Shown here piece by piece: positions 39,911-49,638 of a stretch of DNA of 64,000 nucleotides. Location of the stretch: the NCBI GenBank assembly GCA_016708265.1, contig JADJGA010000012.1, forward strand, positions 407,001 to 471,000. The letters run 5' to 3'. The DNA is from Saprospiraceae bacterium. Its GTDB lineage: Bacteria; Bacteroidota; Bacteroidia; Chitinophagales; Saprospiraceae. A model generated the notes under the pieces. That model saw only the letters and a list, made by a program, of their open reading frames with translations. It had not been told where the DNA came from and made no database searches. Numbering within the stretch: the first letter of the stretch is position 1; every line of letters begins with the position of its first letter. The position numbers and the translations under genes are program-made.

Positions 39911-40010
39911 CATTCAATAACTCACTAACTCAATAACTCAATCATTCAAACATTCATTCACTAACTCAATAACTCAATCATTCATTCACTCAATCATTAA
40001 TCCATCATTT
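39911..40010. repeat. Octamer-period AACTCAAT/CATTCAATAACTC repeat block (A)
   Basis: Contains an exact 26-base duplication (39923-39948 and 39959-39984). Its complement is the TGAGTTATTGAAT family also present at 47387 and 52091. Confidence 0.8.
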
Positions 40011-40059
40011 ATTATTTCAAATTATTTTTTAACTTCGCTTTTTACTAAAATATTTGCAT

Positions 40060-42492
40060 ATGGACAACCCTGAACTAATTCTTGCAAATGAGTTTGTTTT
40101 AAATACGAACAAAAATATTTTTCTGACCGGTAAGGCAGGAACAGGAAAAACTACGTTTTTGAAAAAACTCAGCAACAGTCAGTTCAAGCGCAATATTGTG
40201 GTAGCTCCTACCGGAGTTGCTGCCATCAATGCTCATGGTGTGACCATTCATTCGTTTTTCCAGATTCCCTTCGGGCCATTGGTTCCGGGTACAAATGAAG
40301 AAGTATTTTTCCAGAGAAAGATGCGTTCTTCGAAGATAAATATCATCAAATCGCTTGATTTGCTTATAATAGATGAGATCAGCATGGTAAGAGCAGATCT
40401 GCTGGATGGTATAGATACAGTGCTCAGAAGATACAGGGACAGGAGCAAGCCATTTGGCGGTGTTCAGTTGCTGATGATAGGCGACATATATCAACTGGCT
40501 CCGGTCACCAAAGCCGAAGAATGGAACTTGCTGGCACCATACTACGAAACACCATATTTTTTTAGCAGCAATTCTTTCAGACAGGCAGAAGTTATTACTA
40601 TTGAATTGACAAGGATATTCAGGCAGGATAATAAGGATTTCATAAGGATATTGGAGAAAGTCAGGAACAATGATCTGGATACTGAGACACTCAAAGAATT
40701 GAATTTGAGATATTCTCCTGATGCACAAAGTATACCGGGAGATGGATACATTACACTTACAACTCACAATGCCAGGGCAGAATCGATGAATGAACATGAA
40801 TTGGATAAACTGGTTTCTGCTTCTACCTATTACAAAGCTGTGATAAAAGATAATTTTCCTGAATATTCATATCCAACCCTGGAGAAACTAGAGTTTAAGA
40901 TAGGTGCACAGGTGATGTTTGTGAAAAATGACCCATCGGGTGAAAAGGTCTACTATAACGGCAAAATAGGTAAAATAACCGGACTGAAGAAGGATTCTGT
41001 TACTGTTCTGGGTGATGGAGACGATGAGGAAACAGAAGTCAGCAGATTGATTTGGGAAAATATAAGTTACACACTCAACAGGGAAAATCAGAATATTGAA
41101 GAAGAAGTGTTAGGAAGTTTCGAACAAATACCGCTGAAACTTGCCTGGGCAATCACAATCCATAAAAGCCAGGGACTTACTTTTGATAAGGCCATCATAG
41201 ATGCTCAGTCTTCATTTGCACATGGACAAACCTACGTGGCACTGAGCAGATGCCGGACTCTGGAAGGCATAATATTGAAAACCAAGATAAATCTTTCTTC
41301 AGTCATCAGCGATCAGAGAATTTCAAGTTTTACACATGAAGTAAAATCAAAAATGCCTGATGAAAAATTCCTTTCAGAATCAAAACGAACATTTCAATTG
41401 ATGCTGATAAAGGAACTGTTTGACTTTGAACCTTTGATCAATCCTGTCAGATATGCAAAACGCATTGCTGAAAACAATCAGAAAGTACTGATAGGCAATC
41501 ATAAGGATATTTTATTTAAACTCAATGTTTTTGCAGATGAACTAATAAATGTCGGCAAAAGATTTGAGGAACAGATAGGAAAACACAGTCCTGAAAGTAT
41601 TCTTCCGGAAAATGATACTTTTATAATTGAAAGGGTATCAAAAGCAGTAGATTATTATCTCAATTTCACGGAACAGAATATGAGAGTTCTCCTTAGTACA
41701 CTGGCATTTACTACTGACAATAAGGAGGTTAAAAAGGATTTTTCAAGACAGGTTGATAACATAAACAGTTTCGTAAACAGGAAAATATTTTGCTACAAAG
41801 GGCTTGGATCAGGATTTACTGTGCTAAAATATCTTGAGCTGAGAGCGAAATCAAATATCTCAGCCGAAGAGAAAAAAACTGCAGACAGAGATTTTGTCAG
41901 GGCTACAGACCATCCGGTATTATTCAATAAACTCCGGGATTACAGGTTTAAAATAGCAGAGGATGAGCAAATAGATCATTATCAGGTATTTACGCAGGCA
42001 ACACTCTATGAAATATGCGAAAAACTGCCTGTAAATCTCCGGCTGTTAAAGAAGATCAATGGTATAGGTAAGGTCAGACTAAAGCTTTATGGAGAGGATA
42101 TAGTGATGATGATCAGGCAGTACTGCACTGACAATAATATCAAAATGCCTGAGGAAGAAGATCCATATACATTAACAAAACCTCCTGAACCAGGTACTTA
42201 TCAGAAAACGATAGACCTCTTCAGGTCCGGTAAAAAACCCGACGAAATAGCAAGGGAGCGTAATCTTGCACTTTCAACCATTGAAGGCCATCTGGCAAAA
42301 TTCATACTAAGTGGTGAGATTTCCATTTTTGATGTGATAGCACGAGAAAAATATGATGATTTTGTAAGGCTGACCGCAAACAAGAAATTTGAAAATCTTA
42401 CTGAACTAAAAGCTTTGACAGGAAACACTTTTAGTTTTGGTGAATTGAGAATGCTCATCAATCATAGACATTCTGAGGAGGGTTTCCGGTGA
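40060..42492 (+). CDS. Pif1/RecD-like superfamily 1 helicase with HRDC and HTH C terminus
   Basis: An 810-residue DNA helicase. Walker A GKAGTGKTT (residues 24-32), IIDEISMVRADLLD (Walker B), GGVQLLMIGDIYQLAPV, ELTRIFRQ, and the C-terminal AWAITIHKSQGLTFDKAIID and YVALSRCRTLEGI motifs identify a Pif1-type SF1B enzyme. Residues from about 590 hold an HRDC-like helical domain (ATLYEICEKLPVNLRLLKKI), and the end has a RecQ-style helix-turn-helix (TIDLFRSGKKPDEIARERNL). It probably resolves structured DNA. A TTG at 40054 is in frame, but the ATG at 40060 is the likely start. Confidence 0.9.
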   Translation: MDNPELILANEFVLNTNKNIFLTGKAGTGKTTFLKKLSNSQFKRNIVVAPTGVAAINAHGVTIHSFFQIPFGPLVPGTNEEVFFQRKMRSSKINIIKSLDLLIIDEISMVRADLLDGIDTVLRRYRDRSKPFGGVQLLMIGDIYQLAPVTKAEEWNLLAPYYETPYFFSSNSFRQAEVITIELTRIFRQDNKDFIRILEKVRNNDLDTETLKELNLRYSPDAQSIPGDGYITLTTHNARAESMNEHELDKLVSASTYYKAVIKDNFPEYSYPTLEKLEFKIGAQVMFVKNDPSGEKVYYNGKIGKITGLKKDSVTVLGDGDDEETEVSRLIWENISYTLNRENQNIEEEVLGSFEQIPLKLAWAITIHKSQGLTFDKAIIDAQSSFAHGQTYVALSRCRTLEGIILKTKINLSSVISDQRISSFTHEVKSKMPDEKFLSESKRTFQLMLIKELFDFEPLINPVRYAKRIAENNQKVLIGNHKDILFKLNVFADELINVGKRFEEQIGKHSPESILPENDTFIIERVSKAVDYYLNFTEQNMRVLLSTLAFTTDNKEVKKDFSRQVDNINSFVNRKIFCYKGLGSGFTVLKYLELRAKSNISAEEKKTADRDFVRATDHPVLFNKLRDYRFKIAEDEQIDHYQVFTQATLYEICEKLPVNLRLLKKINGIGKVRLKLYGEDIVMMIRQYCTDNNIKMPEEEDPYTLTKPPEPGTYQKTIDLFRSGKKPDEIARERNLALSTIEGHLAKFILSGEISIFDVIAREKYDDFVRLTANKKFENLTELKALTGNTFSFGELRMLINHRHSEEGFR

Positions 42493-42700
42493 AAATGACC
42501 CTGGTTGGTTTTCAAACCCTTCTTTTTCGATGAAAGAGGGTAAAGGATTGAATGTTTTTATCAAAATTGTTTATTTTTTTTATCGATTTATTCTATTATC
42601 TTTTTTAATTATTATTTTTGGCATTGTGGCCATCAGAAGCCTGATTTTATTTAATAAATCATAATTGGAAATTGTATAATACAAACAAATAGTCAACAAA

Positions 42701-44389
42701 ATGATAAACAAAGATATCAAATCGAAACTAAAAACCCCATTGGATAATTTCTACCACTGGGAAAAGCAAACACCTGATGCTATTTACCTGCGGCAACCAT
42801 ATGGGAGAGAATGGGTTAATTACAGCTACAGAGAAGCAGGCATTATTGCACGTAAACTGGTGTCAGCCTTGCGTGGACTCGAGTTACGAAAGGGTGATAA
42901 AATCGGAATTTTGTCAAAAAACTGCTGTCACTGGATCCTGGCAGATGTGGCAATAATGATGGGTGGATTTGTGTCAGTCCCGCTATATGCTACTTTGGAG
43001 GGTGATGCACTACTGCAGGTCATCAGGAATAGCGGAATAAAACTGATTTTTGTGGGTAAGCTTGAAAAATGGACAGATGAAACACATCCTGTTCCGGAGG
43101 ATATACACATCATCACAACTCCTCATTATAAAGGCAACGCTATCATTACCCGGGGCATGGACTGGGATGATCTGATCAGCACTAACGAGGCTGTCACAGA
43201 TGTTGAAGTGCCGGGATTGGATGACCTCTGGAGCATCATGTACAGTTCAGGAACAACCGGTACTCCAAAAGGGGTCATGCATACGTACCGCAATCCGGCA
43301 ATGGTCATTCACATAGAAGAAATGACTGACTTTATAGGTATCTTCAGGGTGAAGCACCAAAAGTATTTCTCCTTTCTGCCACTCAACCATGTCGGGGAAA
43401 GGATTGGAACCGAGATCAACTGCCTTGCGACCGGTGGAATGATGTCTTTTGGAGAATCTGTGCAGAGTTTTATGGCTAACCTTCAGGTAACACAACCAAC
43501 TACCTTTTTTGCAGTACCAAGGATATGGACTAAGTTTTATGAAGGAGTGACAGGTATAATTCCTGTCAAAACCCTGAATGTCCTGTTGAGTATTCCGTTC
43601 CTTGGATCATTTCTGCGCAGGAAGACCAGAACAGGTCTGGGACTTTTACATGTCAAAACCGCTGCAACAGGAGCTGCCATCACTCCGGCTTATCTTAAGA
43701 ATTTTTATAAAAAGCTCGGTATTCATCTGGTAGAAGCTTATGGCATGACAGAAATATGCGGAGGAATCGCTTATGGAGTTGATATAACTACACCGCATGA
43801 TTCAGTTGGCAAACCATTCCCTCAATGTGAGGTTAAAATCGATCCTGAAACGGGAGAAATACTCCTCAAAGCTCCTTATGTCATGACAGGATATTACAAT
43901 GATCCCGAACTCACACAAAAGGTATTGCGGGATGGGTGGATGTATAGTGGTGACCGTGGTGAAATTGATGAAAATGGTTTTCTGAAAGTCACAGGAAGAA
44001 TAAATGACGCTTTTAAAACAAATAAGGGAGAATATATTGTACCCAACCTGATGGAAGCCGAATTCGAAAAAAATGAATATGTTGCCTTTGTGTGTGTCTG
44101 CGGGCTAACATCACCGCAACCCCTGGCATTGCTCTGTTTGGGTGAGAGGGCCAAAAACATACCGGAAAAAGACATAGAACATTCACTGCTGAATAGTATG
44201 TCAAAAACGAATTCGCTTGTCGCAAAACATGAAAAAATATCCACTATTGTCATCTTCAAAGAACCCTGGACAGAAAATTCAGGTCTTATCACACCTACAA
44301 TGAAGGTCAGGAGAAGTGCTGTGGACGAAAATTTCCAGGAGATGTATCTCAAATGGCATGATAGTCCGCAGACTATTATCTGGCATTAA
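42701..44389 (+). CDS. AMP-dependent long-chain acyl-CoA synthetase
   Basis: A 562-residue adenylate-forming enzyme that activates fatty acids with ATP and CoA. Key motifs are YSSGTTGTPKGVMHTYRN (P-loop, about residue 180), FLPLNHVGERIGTE, VEAYGMTEICGG, GWMYSGDRGEIDENGFLKVT with GR, and the C-terminal PTMKVRRSAV whose lysine is catalytic. It is slightly shorter than typical FadD15/LACS-type proteins but complete. It stands alone, 208 bases after the helicase gene. Confidence 0.9.
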   Translation: MINKDIKSKLKTPLDNFYHWEKQTPDAIYLRQPYGREWVNYSYREAGIIARKLVSALRGLELRKGDKIGILSKNCCHWILADVAIMMGGFVSVPLYATLEGDALLQVIRNSGIKLIFVGKLEKWTDETHPVPEDIHIITTPHYKGNAIITRGMDWDDLISTNEAVTDVEVPGLDDLWSIMYSSGTTGTPKGVMHTYRNPAMVIHIEEMTDFIGIFRVKHQKYFSFLPLNHVGERIGTEINCLATGGMMSFGESVQSFMANLQVTQPTTFFAVPRIWTKFYEGVTGIIPVKTLNVLLSIPFLGSFLRRKTRTGLGLLHVKTAATGAAITPAYLKNFYKKLGIHLVEAYGMTEICGGIAYGVDITTPHDSVGKPFPQCEVKIDPETGEILLKAPYVMTGYYNDPELTQKVLRDGWMYSGDRGEIDENGFLKVTGRINDAFKTNKGEYIVPNLMEAEFEKNEYVAFVCVCGLTSPQPLALLCLGERAKNIPEKDIEHSLLNSMSKTNSLVAKHEKISTIVIFKEPWTENSGLITPTMKVRRSAVDENFQEMYLKWHDSPQTIIWH

Positions 44390-44779
44390 TTTCTTGATAT
44401 AAAATGAACAATTAACGACTTGATTGGCCAGAGTTACTGAGGATATTTATTTTTGCAGCCCATGCAAAGACTATATGAAAAGCTAAATCAAGCCTGACTT
44501 ATATTGGCTGATCAAAATCCCGGCATCATTTCTTTTCTTCAATTCAGGGATGATAGTCATTGCACAGTAATAAGCCGCAGATTGGTTTGGTCATAACAAA
44601 ACCAATTTATATAAAAAATCAATTTCACGGTTAAGCAACTGTAACATAATTTTATAATGTATATATTTGGATGAAAAAAAATATCTTTAATTTTCAATTT
44701 GCAGGGTATAAACTTTTGGAAATAAGTTATTTTTAGTATATTTTTGTATAGAATTTTTCACCCATAAAAATCCTGCCTT
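44390..44779. other. 390-bp intergenic region
   Basis: No gene or strong structure was seen apart from the promoter-like pair at 44714-44746. Confidence 0.6.
44714..44746 (+). promoter_or_regulatory. Predicted promoter (TTTTG-N20-TATTTTTG)
   Basis: TTTTG at 44714-44718 and TATTTTTG at 44739-44746 with 20 bases between them, 33 bases before the ATG at 44780, fit the Bacteroidota -33/-7 consensus well. Confidence 0.5.
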
Positions 44780-47347
44780 ATGAAAAAGATTTTCTTCGAT
44801 CAGATCCGTACAATCGGTATATTTATACTAATAGTTCTGTTAAATTCAAGCCTTATATCACAGGATGAGTTTGATTTCTCACTGACCGGAAGCTGGACTG
44901 ACGGTCCGTGCAATACCATAGATACTTTTGGCTCAATGGTGATCATAAGTAACGGATGCAATTTTGAGATCCTGGATTTTTCTGATACTTCAGAATTGGT
45001 GCCTGTCTCAAAATATTACAGCCAGGGTGTAATTTACAATCTGAAAGTAAAGGACAATACTGTATACCTGGGTTTGGATGGAGCAGGCCTCAGCATTGTC
45101 GATATCTCTGATATTCACAATCCGCACGAGATTGGTTTTCTTAGAATCAACGGCTATTATCCGGCAATTCAATTGCTGGGCAATAAACTATTATACACTG
45201 TAAACTACGCCAACGGTTTATATTTGATCGATATTTCGAATCTCAATTCACCTGCAGTCATAAAAAATTACCTTATCAGCGAGATTATAAGTATGAATGC
45301 CAGGGATAATTATATATATACTGCGAGAGGATGGCAGGGTATGTCTGTCTATCAGTTAAACATGGATAATTCTATTACAAATGTATTCAATATCACCAAT
45401 GAATACTGCTATGATGTGGAAATTAAGGACGATACCATGTGTGTTCTCACAATTGATACTTTGATGTTGATAAATATTGCCAATCCGGTTTCACCTGAGA
45501 TCATCGCCGAAATAAGGGTTTTGGATGCATACAACTGCGGTTTTTATAAGAATTTCATAATTTGCAGCGGCTATGGAATGCAGGCAATAGATATCATCAA
45601 TCTGAACCAGCCAAAGATTATAAGCTCGGAATATAATGGAATATTAGCAAGGAATATGATCGTTAAGGGAAATATAATATTTCTGCCATTGGATAGCAAA
45701 GGCCTGAAAGTATTTAATATAGATCAGTCAGGAAATATAGCTGTTGCCAAAGTGTATAAAACGCAAGGTTATTCAAATGGGGTGGCAGTAAAGAATAAAG
45801 CCGCATATCTCGCTCAATATGGTGAAGGAATAAGCATTCTTGATATCACAGACCAGGCTGATATTAAATGGATTAAATCGATTCCGCTGAATAATGTTAC
45901 TTCTGTGAAGATGCACGATAAGTATCTCCTTTGTTCAAATGAGGGACTGCAGATATTTGATATTTCAGACCGGTTCAATCCGGTGGAGATCAGTTATTTT
46001 GATTTAAATACATCTACTCATGGCATGAAAGTATCCGGCAATACTGTCTACCTGGCTTCAGGCAGTAAAGGATTGACAATTTTCAATATTTCTGATGTAA
46101 ATAATATAATAAAAATTGGGGAATATAACACTCCGGGCAATGCCTGGGATGTGGATGTGAAGGATAATAGGGCATATATTGCCGATCTCAATGAAGGTCT
46201 GCGAATCATTAATATTACCAATCCTGCCAATCCGGTTGAAATTGCCAGTACCAAAATACTTAAACCCCTGTATTCAGTGAGCCTGGCAGGAAACTTTGCT
46301 TATGTGGGAAGTGCCAATTTTGGAGTACGGGTACTTGATGTTTCAAATCCAGAGATGATTCCGATAGTTAAGTATTTGAATTCAGGCAGGGGATATCATA
46401 CATTGATCAATGAAAATTTTGTGTATATTTCCGGAGGATATGAAGGTATGTTTGTTTATGATATCACTGATCCGGGTGATCCTGTTAGAGTCACAGAATA
46501 CAATACTCCCGGTCATGTGTATGATGTATTCGTGGAAAACAATTATGTATATCTGGCAGACTATAATGCCGGATTTGATATATTGAAAAAATGCCCGCGA
46601 TTCACTGTTTCGACTGATTATGACTTTGTCAAATGCTTCGGTCAATGTAACGGTTGGATTGATATAAAAAATGTGCTGAATGCTTCAGCTCCTGTTCAGT
46701 ACAGGTGGAATAACGGGCTGAATACTTCGAAAATTCAGGGACTTTGCAGGGGAACATACACTGTGACAATAAGTGATAGTCAGAATTGTTCTGTTTCAAT
46801 GTCATTTGATATCACTGAACCGAAAGCAATTAAAATTGAAACCCTGTCAAAAACGGATATCACCGCTGCAAATCCCAAAGGTTCGGTTAATGTTGGAATT
46901 TCGGGTGGAGTGCTCCCATATTCCTATAAATGGTCAGGGCCTGATGGCTTCACATCGACTCAACAAAACATTAGCGGACTTGAAAAGGGATGCTATACTT
47001 TATCGGTCACAGATGCTAATGAGTGTTTATTTGTCTCAGATCCGGTATGTATTGAAGACAAAACAAGTGGAATATCAGATAGTGATGGTGAACCATCAGT
47101 AAGGATCTCTCCAAATCCGTCGACTGAGTATATTTTACTTGAAATGCTGTCATCGGAGTATACAGAACTGGAAATTGCCATTTTCGGATTGAATGGTAAG
47201 CAAATATCAGAAAACAGCCATTTTATATCTGACGGACAAAATTCAATAAGAATAGACATTTCTCAAATTGTTCCCGGGATTTATTATCTCAGAATAAAAG
47301 AGAAGAATGGCAGATTCATGAAAAATTTCAAAGTGGTGAAAATGTGA
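44780..47347 (+). CDS. T9SS-secreted LVIVD beta-propeller protein with SprB repeats
   Basis: An 855-residue exported protein. After a signal peptide come about a dozen LVIVD-type repeats (for example GLSIVDISDIHNPHEIGFL, GLYLIDISNLNSPAVI, GLRIINITNPANPVEIAS) that should form beta-propellers. From about residue 603 two SprB-type repeats follow (VKCFGQCNGWIDI...GTYTVTISDSQNCS and GSVNVGISGGVLPYSYKWSG), then a T9SS type-A domain (VRISPNPSTEYILLEML to FMKNFKVVKM). SprB repeats occur in gliding adhesins. No enzyme motif is visible, so a surface binding role is inferred. Confidence 0.86.
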   Translation: MKKIFFDQIRTIGIFILIVLLNSSLISQDEFDFSLTGSWTDGPCNTIDTFGSMVIISNGCNFEILDFSDTSELVPVSKYYSQGVIYNLKVKDNTVYLGLDGAGLSIVDISDIHNPHEIGFLRINGYYPAIQLLGNKLLYTVNYANGLYLIDISNLNSPAVIKNYLISEIISMNARDNYIYTARGWQGMSVYQLNMDNSITNVFNITNEYCYDVEIKDDTMCVLTIDTLMLINIANPVSPEIIAEIRVLDAYNCGFYKNFIICSGYGMQAIDIINLNQPKIISSEYNGILARNMIVKGNIIFLPLDSKGLKVFNIDQSGNIAVAKVYKTQGYSNGVAVKNKAAYLAQYGEGISILDITDQADIKWIKSIPLNNVTSVKMHDKYLLCSNEGLQIFDISDRFNPVEISYFDLNTSTHGMKVSGNTVYLASGSKGLTIFNISDVNNIIKIGEYNTPGNAWDVDVKDNRAYIADLNEGLRIINITNPANPVEIASTKILKPLYSVSLAGNFAYVGSANFGVRVLDVSNPEMIPIVKYLNSGRGYHTLINENFVYISGGYEGMFVYDITDPGDPVRVTEYNTPGHVYDVFVENNYVYLADYNAGFDILKKCPRFTVSTDYDFVKCFGQCNGWIDIKNVLNASAPVQYRWNNGLNTSKIQGLCRGTYTVTISDSQNCSVSMSFDITEPKAIKIETLSKTDITAANPKGSVNVGISGGVLPYSYKWSGPDGFTSTQQNISGLEKGCYTLSVTDANECLFVSDPVCIEDKTSGISDSDGEPSVRISPNPSTEYILLEMLSSEYTELEIAIFGLNGKQISENSHFISDGQNSIRIDISQIVPGIYYLRIKEKNGRFMKNFKVVKM

Positions 47348-47386
47348 TGGAATAGATTGATTTAAAGCTTTTTTTGCAATAGCAAG

Positions 47387-47440
47387 GAATGAATGAGTTA
47401 TTGAATGAATGAGTTATTGAATGAATGAGTTATTGAATGT
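47387..47440. repeat. Tandem 16-mer GAATGAATGAGTTATT, three perfect copies (B)
   Basis: Copies at 47387, 47403 and 47419, followed by a partial fourth. TGAGTTATTGAATGTTGA near 47541 is shared, as its complement, with block A. Confidence 0.88.
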
Positions 47441-47484
47441 GAAAAGTAGTGAAGTCCCCCAAGACAGAGTTTGAGGATAATTTA

Positions 47485-47520
47485 GATTTACGAAGTACGA
47501 TTTACGAAGTACGATTTATG
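47485..47520. repeat. Tandem GATTTACGAAGTAC repeat
   Basis: Two full direct copies of a 14-mer followed by a degenerate third (GATTTATGATTTA). Confidence 0.75.
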
Positions 47521-47920
47521 ATTTAAATGAATGAGTTATTACTGAGTTATTGAATGTTGAGCGTTAGAGAAATCCCGCATGGCTGGAAATGATTGGTTGA
47601 TTGAATTTATTAATAGATTAACATCAAATCTTATAGAGATTATTAAAATCAGTGTCTTTGCACCTCAGCGTCTTAGCTTGATAAAGAAAAACAATGTCTT
47701 TATGTGATAAAAAAATTAGTATTTGAAAAATAACTATTTCAGCTCAATTTTTTAACAATGTCCAAAAAAGATGTTAAGCTTATATTACTTATGTTGGGTT
47801 ATCTTTTGGTTATTTTCAAGGACATTTTTTAAATATATTCATTTTAGGGATTGCAATACTCAAATATCATAATTATTGAGGAATTATATGCCTTGAAATA
47901 TTAAATAGTCCAAACTACAT

Positions 47921-48871
47921 TTATGGCAAATACTGATGGGCAGCCTTTCTCAATCTGTCCATTATTGCTATGCCAATACCTGTTTCAGGTACTGCTTCAG
48001 CTACTATAAATTCCACATCACTGTCTTCAAGCAAATGAAGTTTTTCGAATAAATTGGCTGCAGCTTCATACAGATCAGCTTTGCGGGACAAATATTCGAT
48101 TGTTTTATATTTCTGTACCGGTATTGTACCGAAGGACAGGAATGCTGCATTTTTTGTATCCATGTCTTTTAAATGTTCTCCCCATATATACAGAGGCTTG
48201 ACAGGGCTGTAATGCGATTCAAGGTTGCCGGGAGCTGAGATGATTTCTTTATTGATAGTGGCTGTAAATGAATGTGGTATTATTTCCTGCAATTGCTGCA
48301 TGGTAATAATTCCCTGCCGCAAAATCACAAACCCGTCAGAATGCAGTTCAATTACAGTAGATTCGATTCCAACTCTGGTAGGTCCCCCGTCCAGGATGCA
48401 GTCAATGTCATGAAGTTGTTTTCTCACATGAGAGGCTTTTGTAGGACTGATCCTGCCAAATTTATTTGCGCTAGGAGCTGCTATCGGGCATCCTGAAAAC
48501 CTGATGAGATCAAGAGCTATTTCATTGTCAGGCATTCTGATCCCAACTGAATTCAGACCGGATGTAACAATATCAGGTACAATTTTGCTTTTTGGTAAAA
48601 CAATTGTTAATGGTCCCGGCCAGAATTTCTCAGCTAACCGTATAACTCTTTCATCATGCTCTGCAGTTAGCAAATCAAGACTTTCAGTGGATGCAATATG
48701 CACTATCAAAGGATCAAAGGAAGGTCGTTCCTTGGCCTCAAATATCCTGGCAACTGCCGGTGGATTTAGGGCATCAGCCCCCAATCCGTAAACAGTCTCA
48801 GTAGGAAAGGCTACCAGTCCTCCCTGTTTAATTAATTCCGCTGCTTTTCTGATCTCCTGTTCGCTTACCAT
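47921..48871 (-). CDS. sua5: L-threonylcarbamoyladenylate synthase (Sua5/YrdC/YwlC)
   Basis: Makes threonylcarbamoyl-AMP from threonine, bicarbonate and ATP for the t6A37 modification of ANN-decoding tRNAs. The 316-residue length indicates the two-domain Sua5 type. The YrdC part has GGLVAFPTETVYGLGADALN, KERPSFDPLIVHI, SGLNSVGIRMPDN and CPIAAPSANKFGRISPT. The C-terminal Sua5 domain covers roughly residues 210-316 (APGNLESHYSPVKPLYIWG). The gene is monocistronic and complete. Confidence 0.93.
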   Translation of the reverse strand: MVSEQEIRKAAELIKQGGLVAFPTETVYGLGADALNPPAVARIFEAKERPSFDPLIVHIASTESLDLLTAEHDERVIRLAEKFWPGPLTIVLPKSKIVPDIVTSGLNSVGIRMPDNEIALDLIRFSGCPIAAPSANKFGRISPTKASHVRKQLHDIDCILDGGPTRVGIESTVIELHSDGFVILRQGIITMQQLQEIIPHSFTATINKEIISAPGNLESHYSPVKPLYIWGEHLKDMDTKNAAFLSFGTIPVQKYKTIEYLSRKADLYEAAANLFEKLHLLEDSDVEFIVAEAVPETGIGIAIMDRLRKAAHQYLP

Positions 48872-49053
48872 TTATATTAGTTTCAGAATAAAATTTCTTT
48901 AGCTTACAAAGGTAAGACTATATTTAAAATAATTTCATGAATAGTATTATTATTCAATTTGAAAACTTTGTTCAAAGTCATAAACGCAAGTCCTGGCTTA
49001 AAGAGCTTAGAAACAGGCAATCATGATTTTGTCCGGTAGGTATTCTAACGGTT

Positions 49054-49632
49054 TCAATAAAGTCTCAATCCCAAACCAGCATTAAAATTGACAAAATAGG
49101 CATTGACAAACTGATCCTCAATATCGGATGGAGCTTTGATATCAAAATGCATTTTACCTAAATTTGCTCCAATATTAATATAAAGGTGTTTTACAAAGTG
49201 GTATTTAATGTCAGCCCCTATACCAAATCCAGATCCATAAAATTTTCCCTGGTTTTTGCCTCTGACCGATTTGTAAAAAAGTGAAGGTGAAACTGAAATA
49301 ACTTCCATTGGATAAAAAGCATAAGAGGCACTAAATGTTTTGTCCACAAAAGTTGTTTTATCTTCATTAATAATTGTTTTATTGGTTATTTTGCCGGAAT
49401 ATCTCTCTGCTGATATATCAATTGAAAAATACCTGAAAATCAAAATTCCTGTTTTAATATAAATTCCCTTAAAATTATCGTGGTAGTGATTGTAAATATT
49501 ATCACCAAAAAACTTTTGATTTGTATATCCAAATGAAGTATTATGACTAAAAAGGGGAATCGTGTCATTTCCCTTAGCCAGAAATTTAAATGAAAAATTC
49601 AATAGAATGAAAAGAAATACAATATTTTTCAT
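49054..49632 (-). CDS. Small outer-membrane beta-barrel-like protein
   Basis: A 192-residue exported protein (signal MKNIVFLFILLNFSFKFLAKG). It shows alternating hydrophobic strands, many aromatics and glycine turns, and ends with an aromatic-rich strand (FVNFNAGLGLRLY) as OMP barrels do. No specific family was recognised. It follows the lipoprotein gene at 49639 with a six-base gap, so both are probably co-transcribed. Confidence 0.65.
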   Translation of the reverse strand: MKNIVFLFILLNFSFKFLAKGNDTIPLFSHNTSFGYTNQKFFGDNIYNHYHDNFKGIYIKTGILIFRYFSIDISAERYSGKITNKTIINEDKTTFVDKTFSASYAFYPMEVISVSPSLFYKSVRGKNQGKFYGSGFGIGADIKYHFVKHLYINIGANLGKMHFDIKAPSDIEDQFVNAYFVNFNAGLGLRLY

Positions 49633-49638
49633 CTGACT

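Larger units (their letters stand above)
39081..40059. other. 980-bp intergenic region rich in repeats and hairpins
   Basis: No gene was recognised. It holds a CACAGATGACACAGATTA tract (about 39252-39270), two neighbouring hairpins (39575-39609, 39630-39645), an ACGCTAAGACGCAAAGACGC tract (39805-39824) and the octamer-type repeat block at 39911-40010 just before the helicase gene. It reads as an accumulation site for small intergenic repeats. Confidence 0.7.
47348..47920. other. 570-bp repeat-bearing intergenic region
   Basis: No gene was recognised. It holds the 16-mer tandem block (47387-47434), a tandem of GATTTACGAAGTAC units (about 47485-47520) and a GTCTTTGCACCTCAGCGTCT tract (47652-47671), all in the gap between convergent genes. 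Confidence 0.7.

Noticed and set aside
39911..40010. Possible CRISPR array
   Set aside because: The repeats have an 8-16-bp period with no unique spacers of constant length, and no cas genes are nearby.
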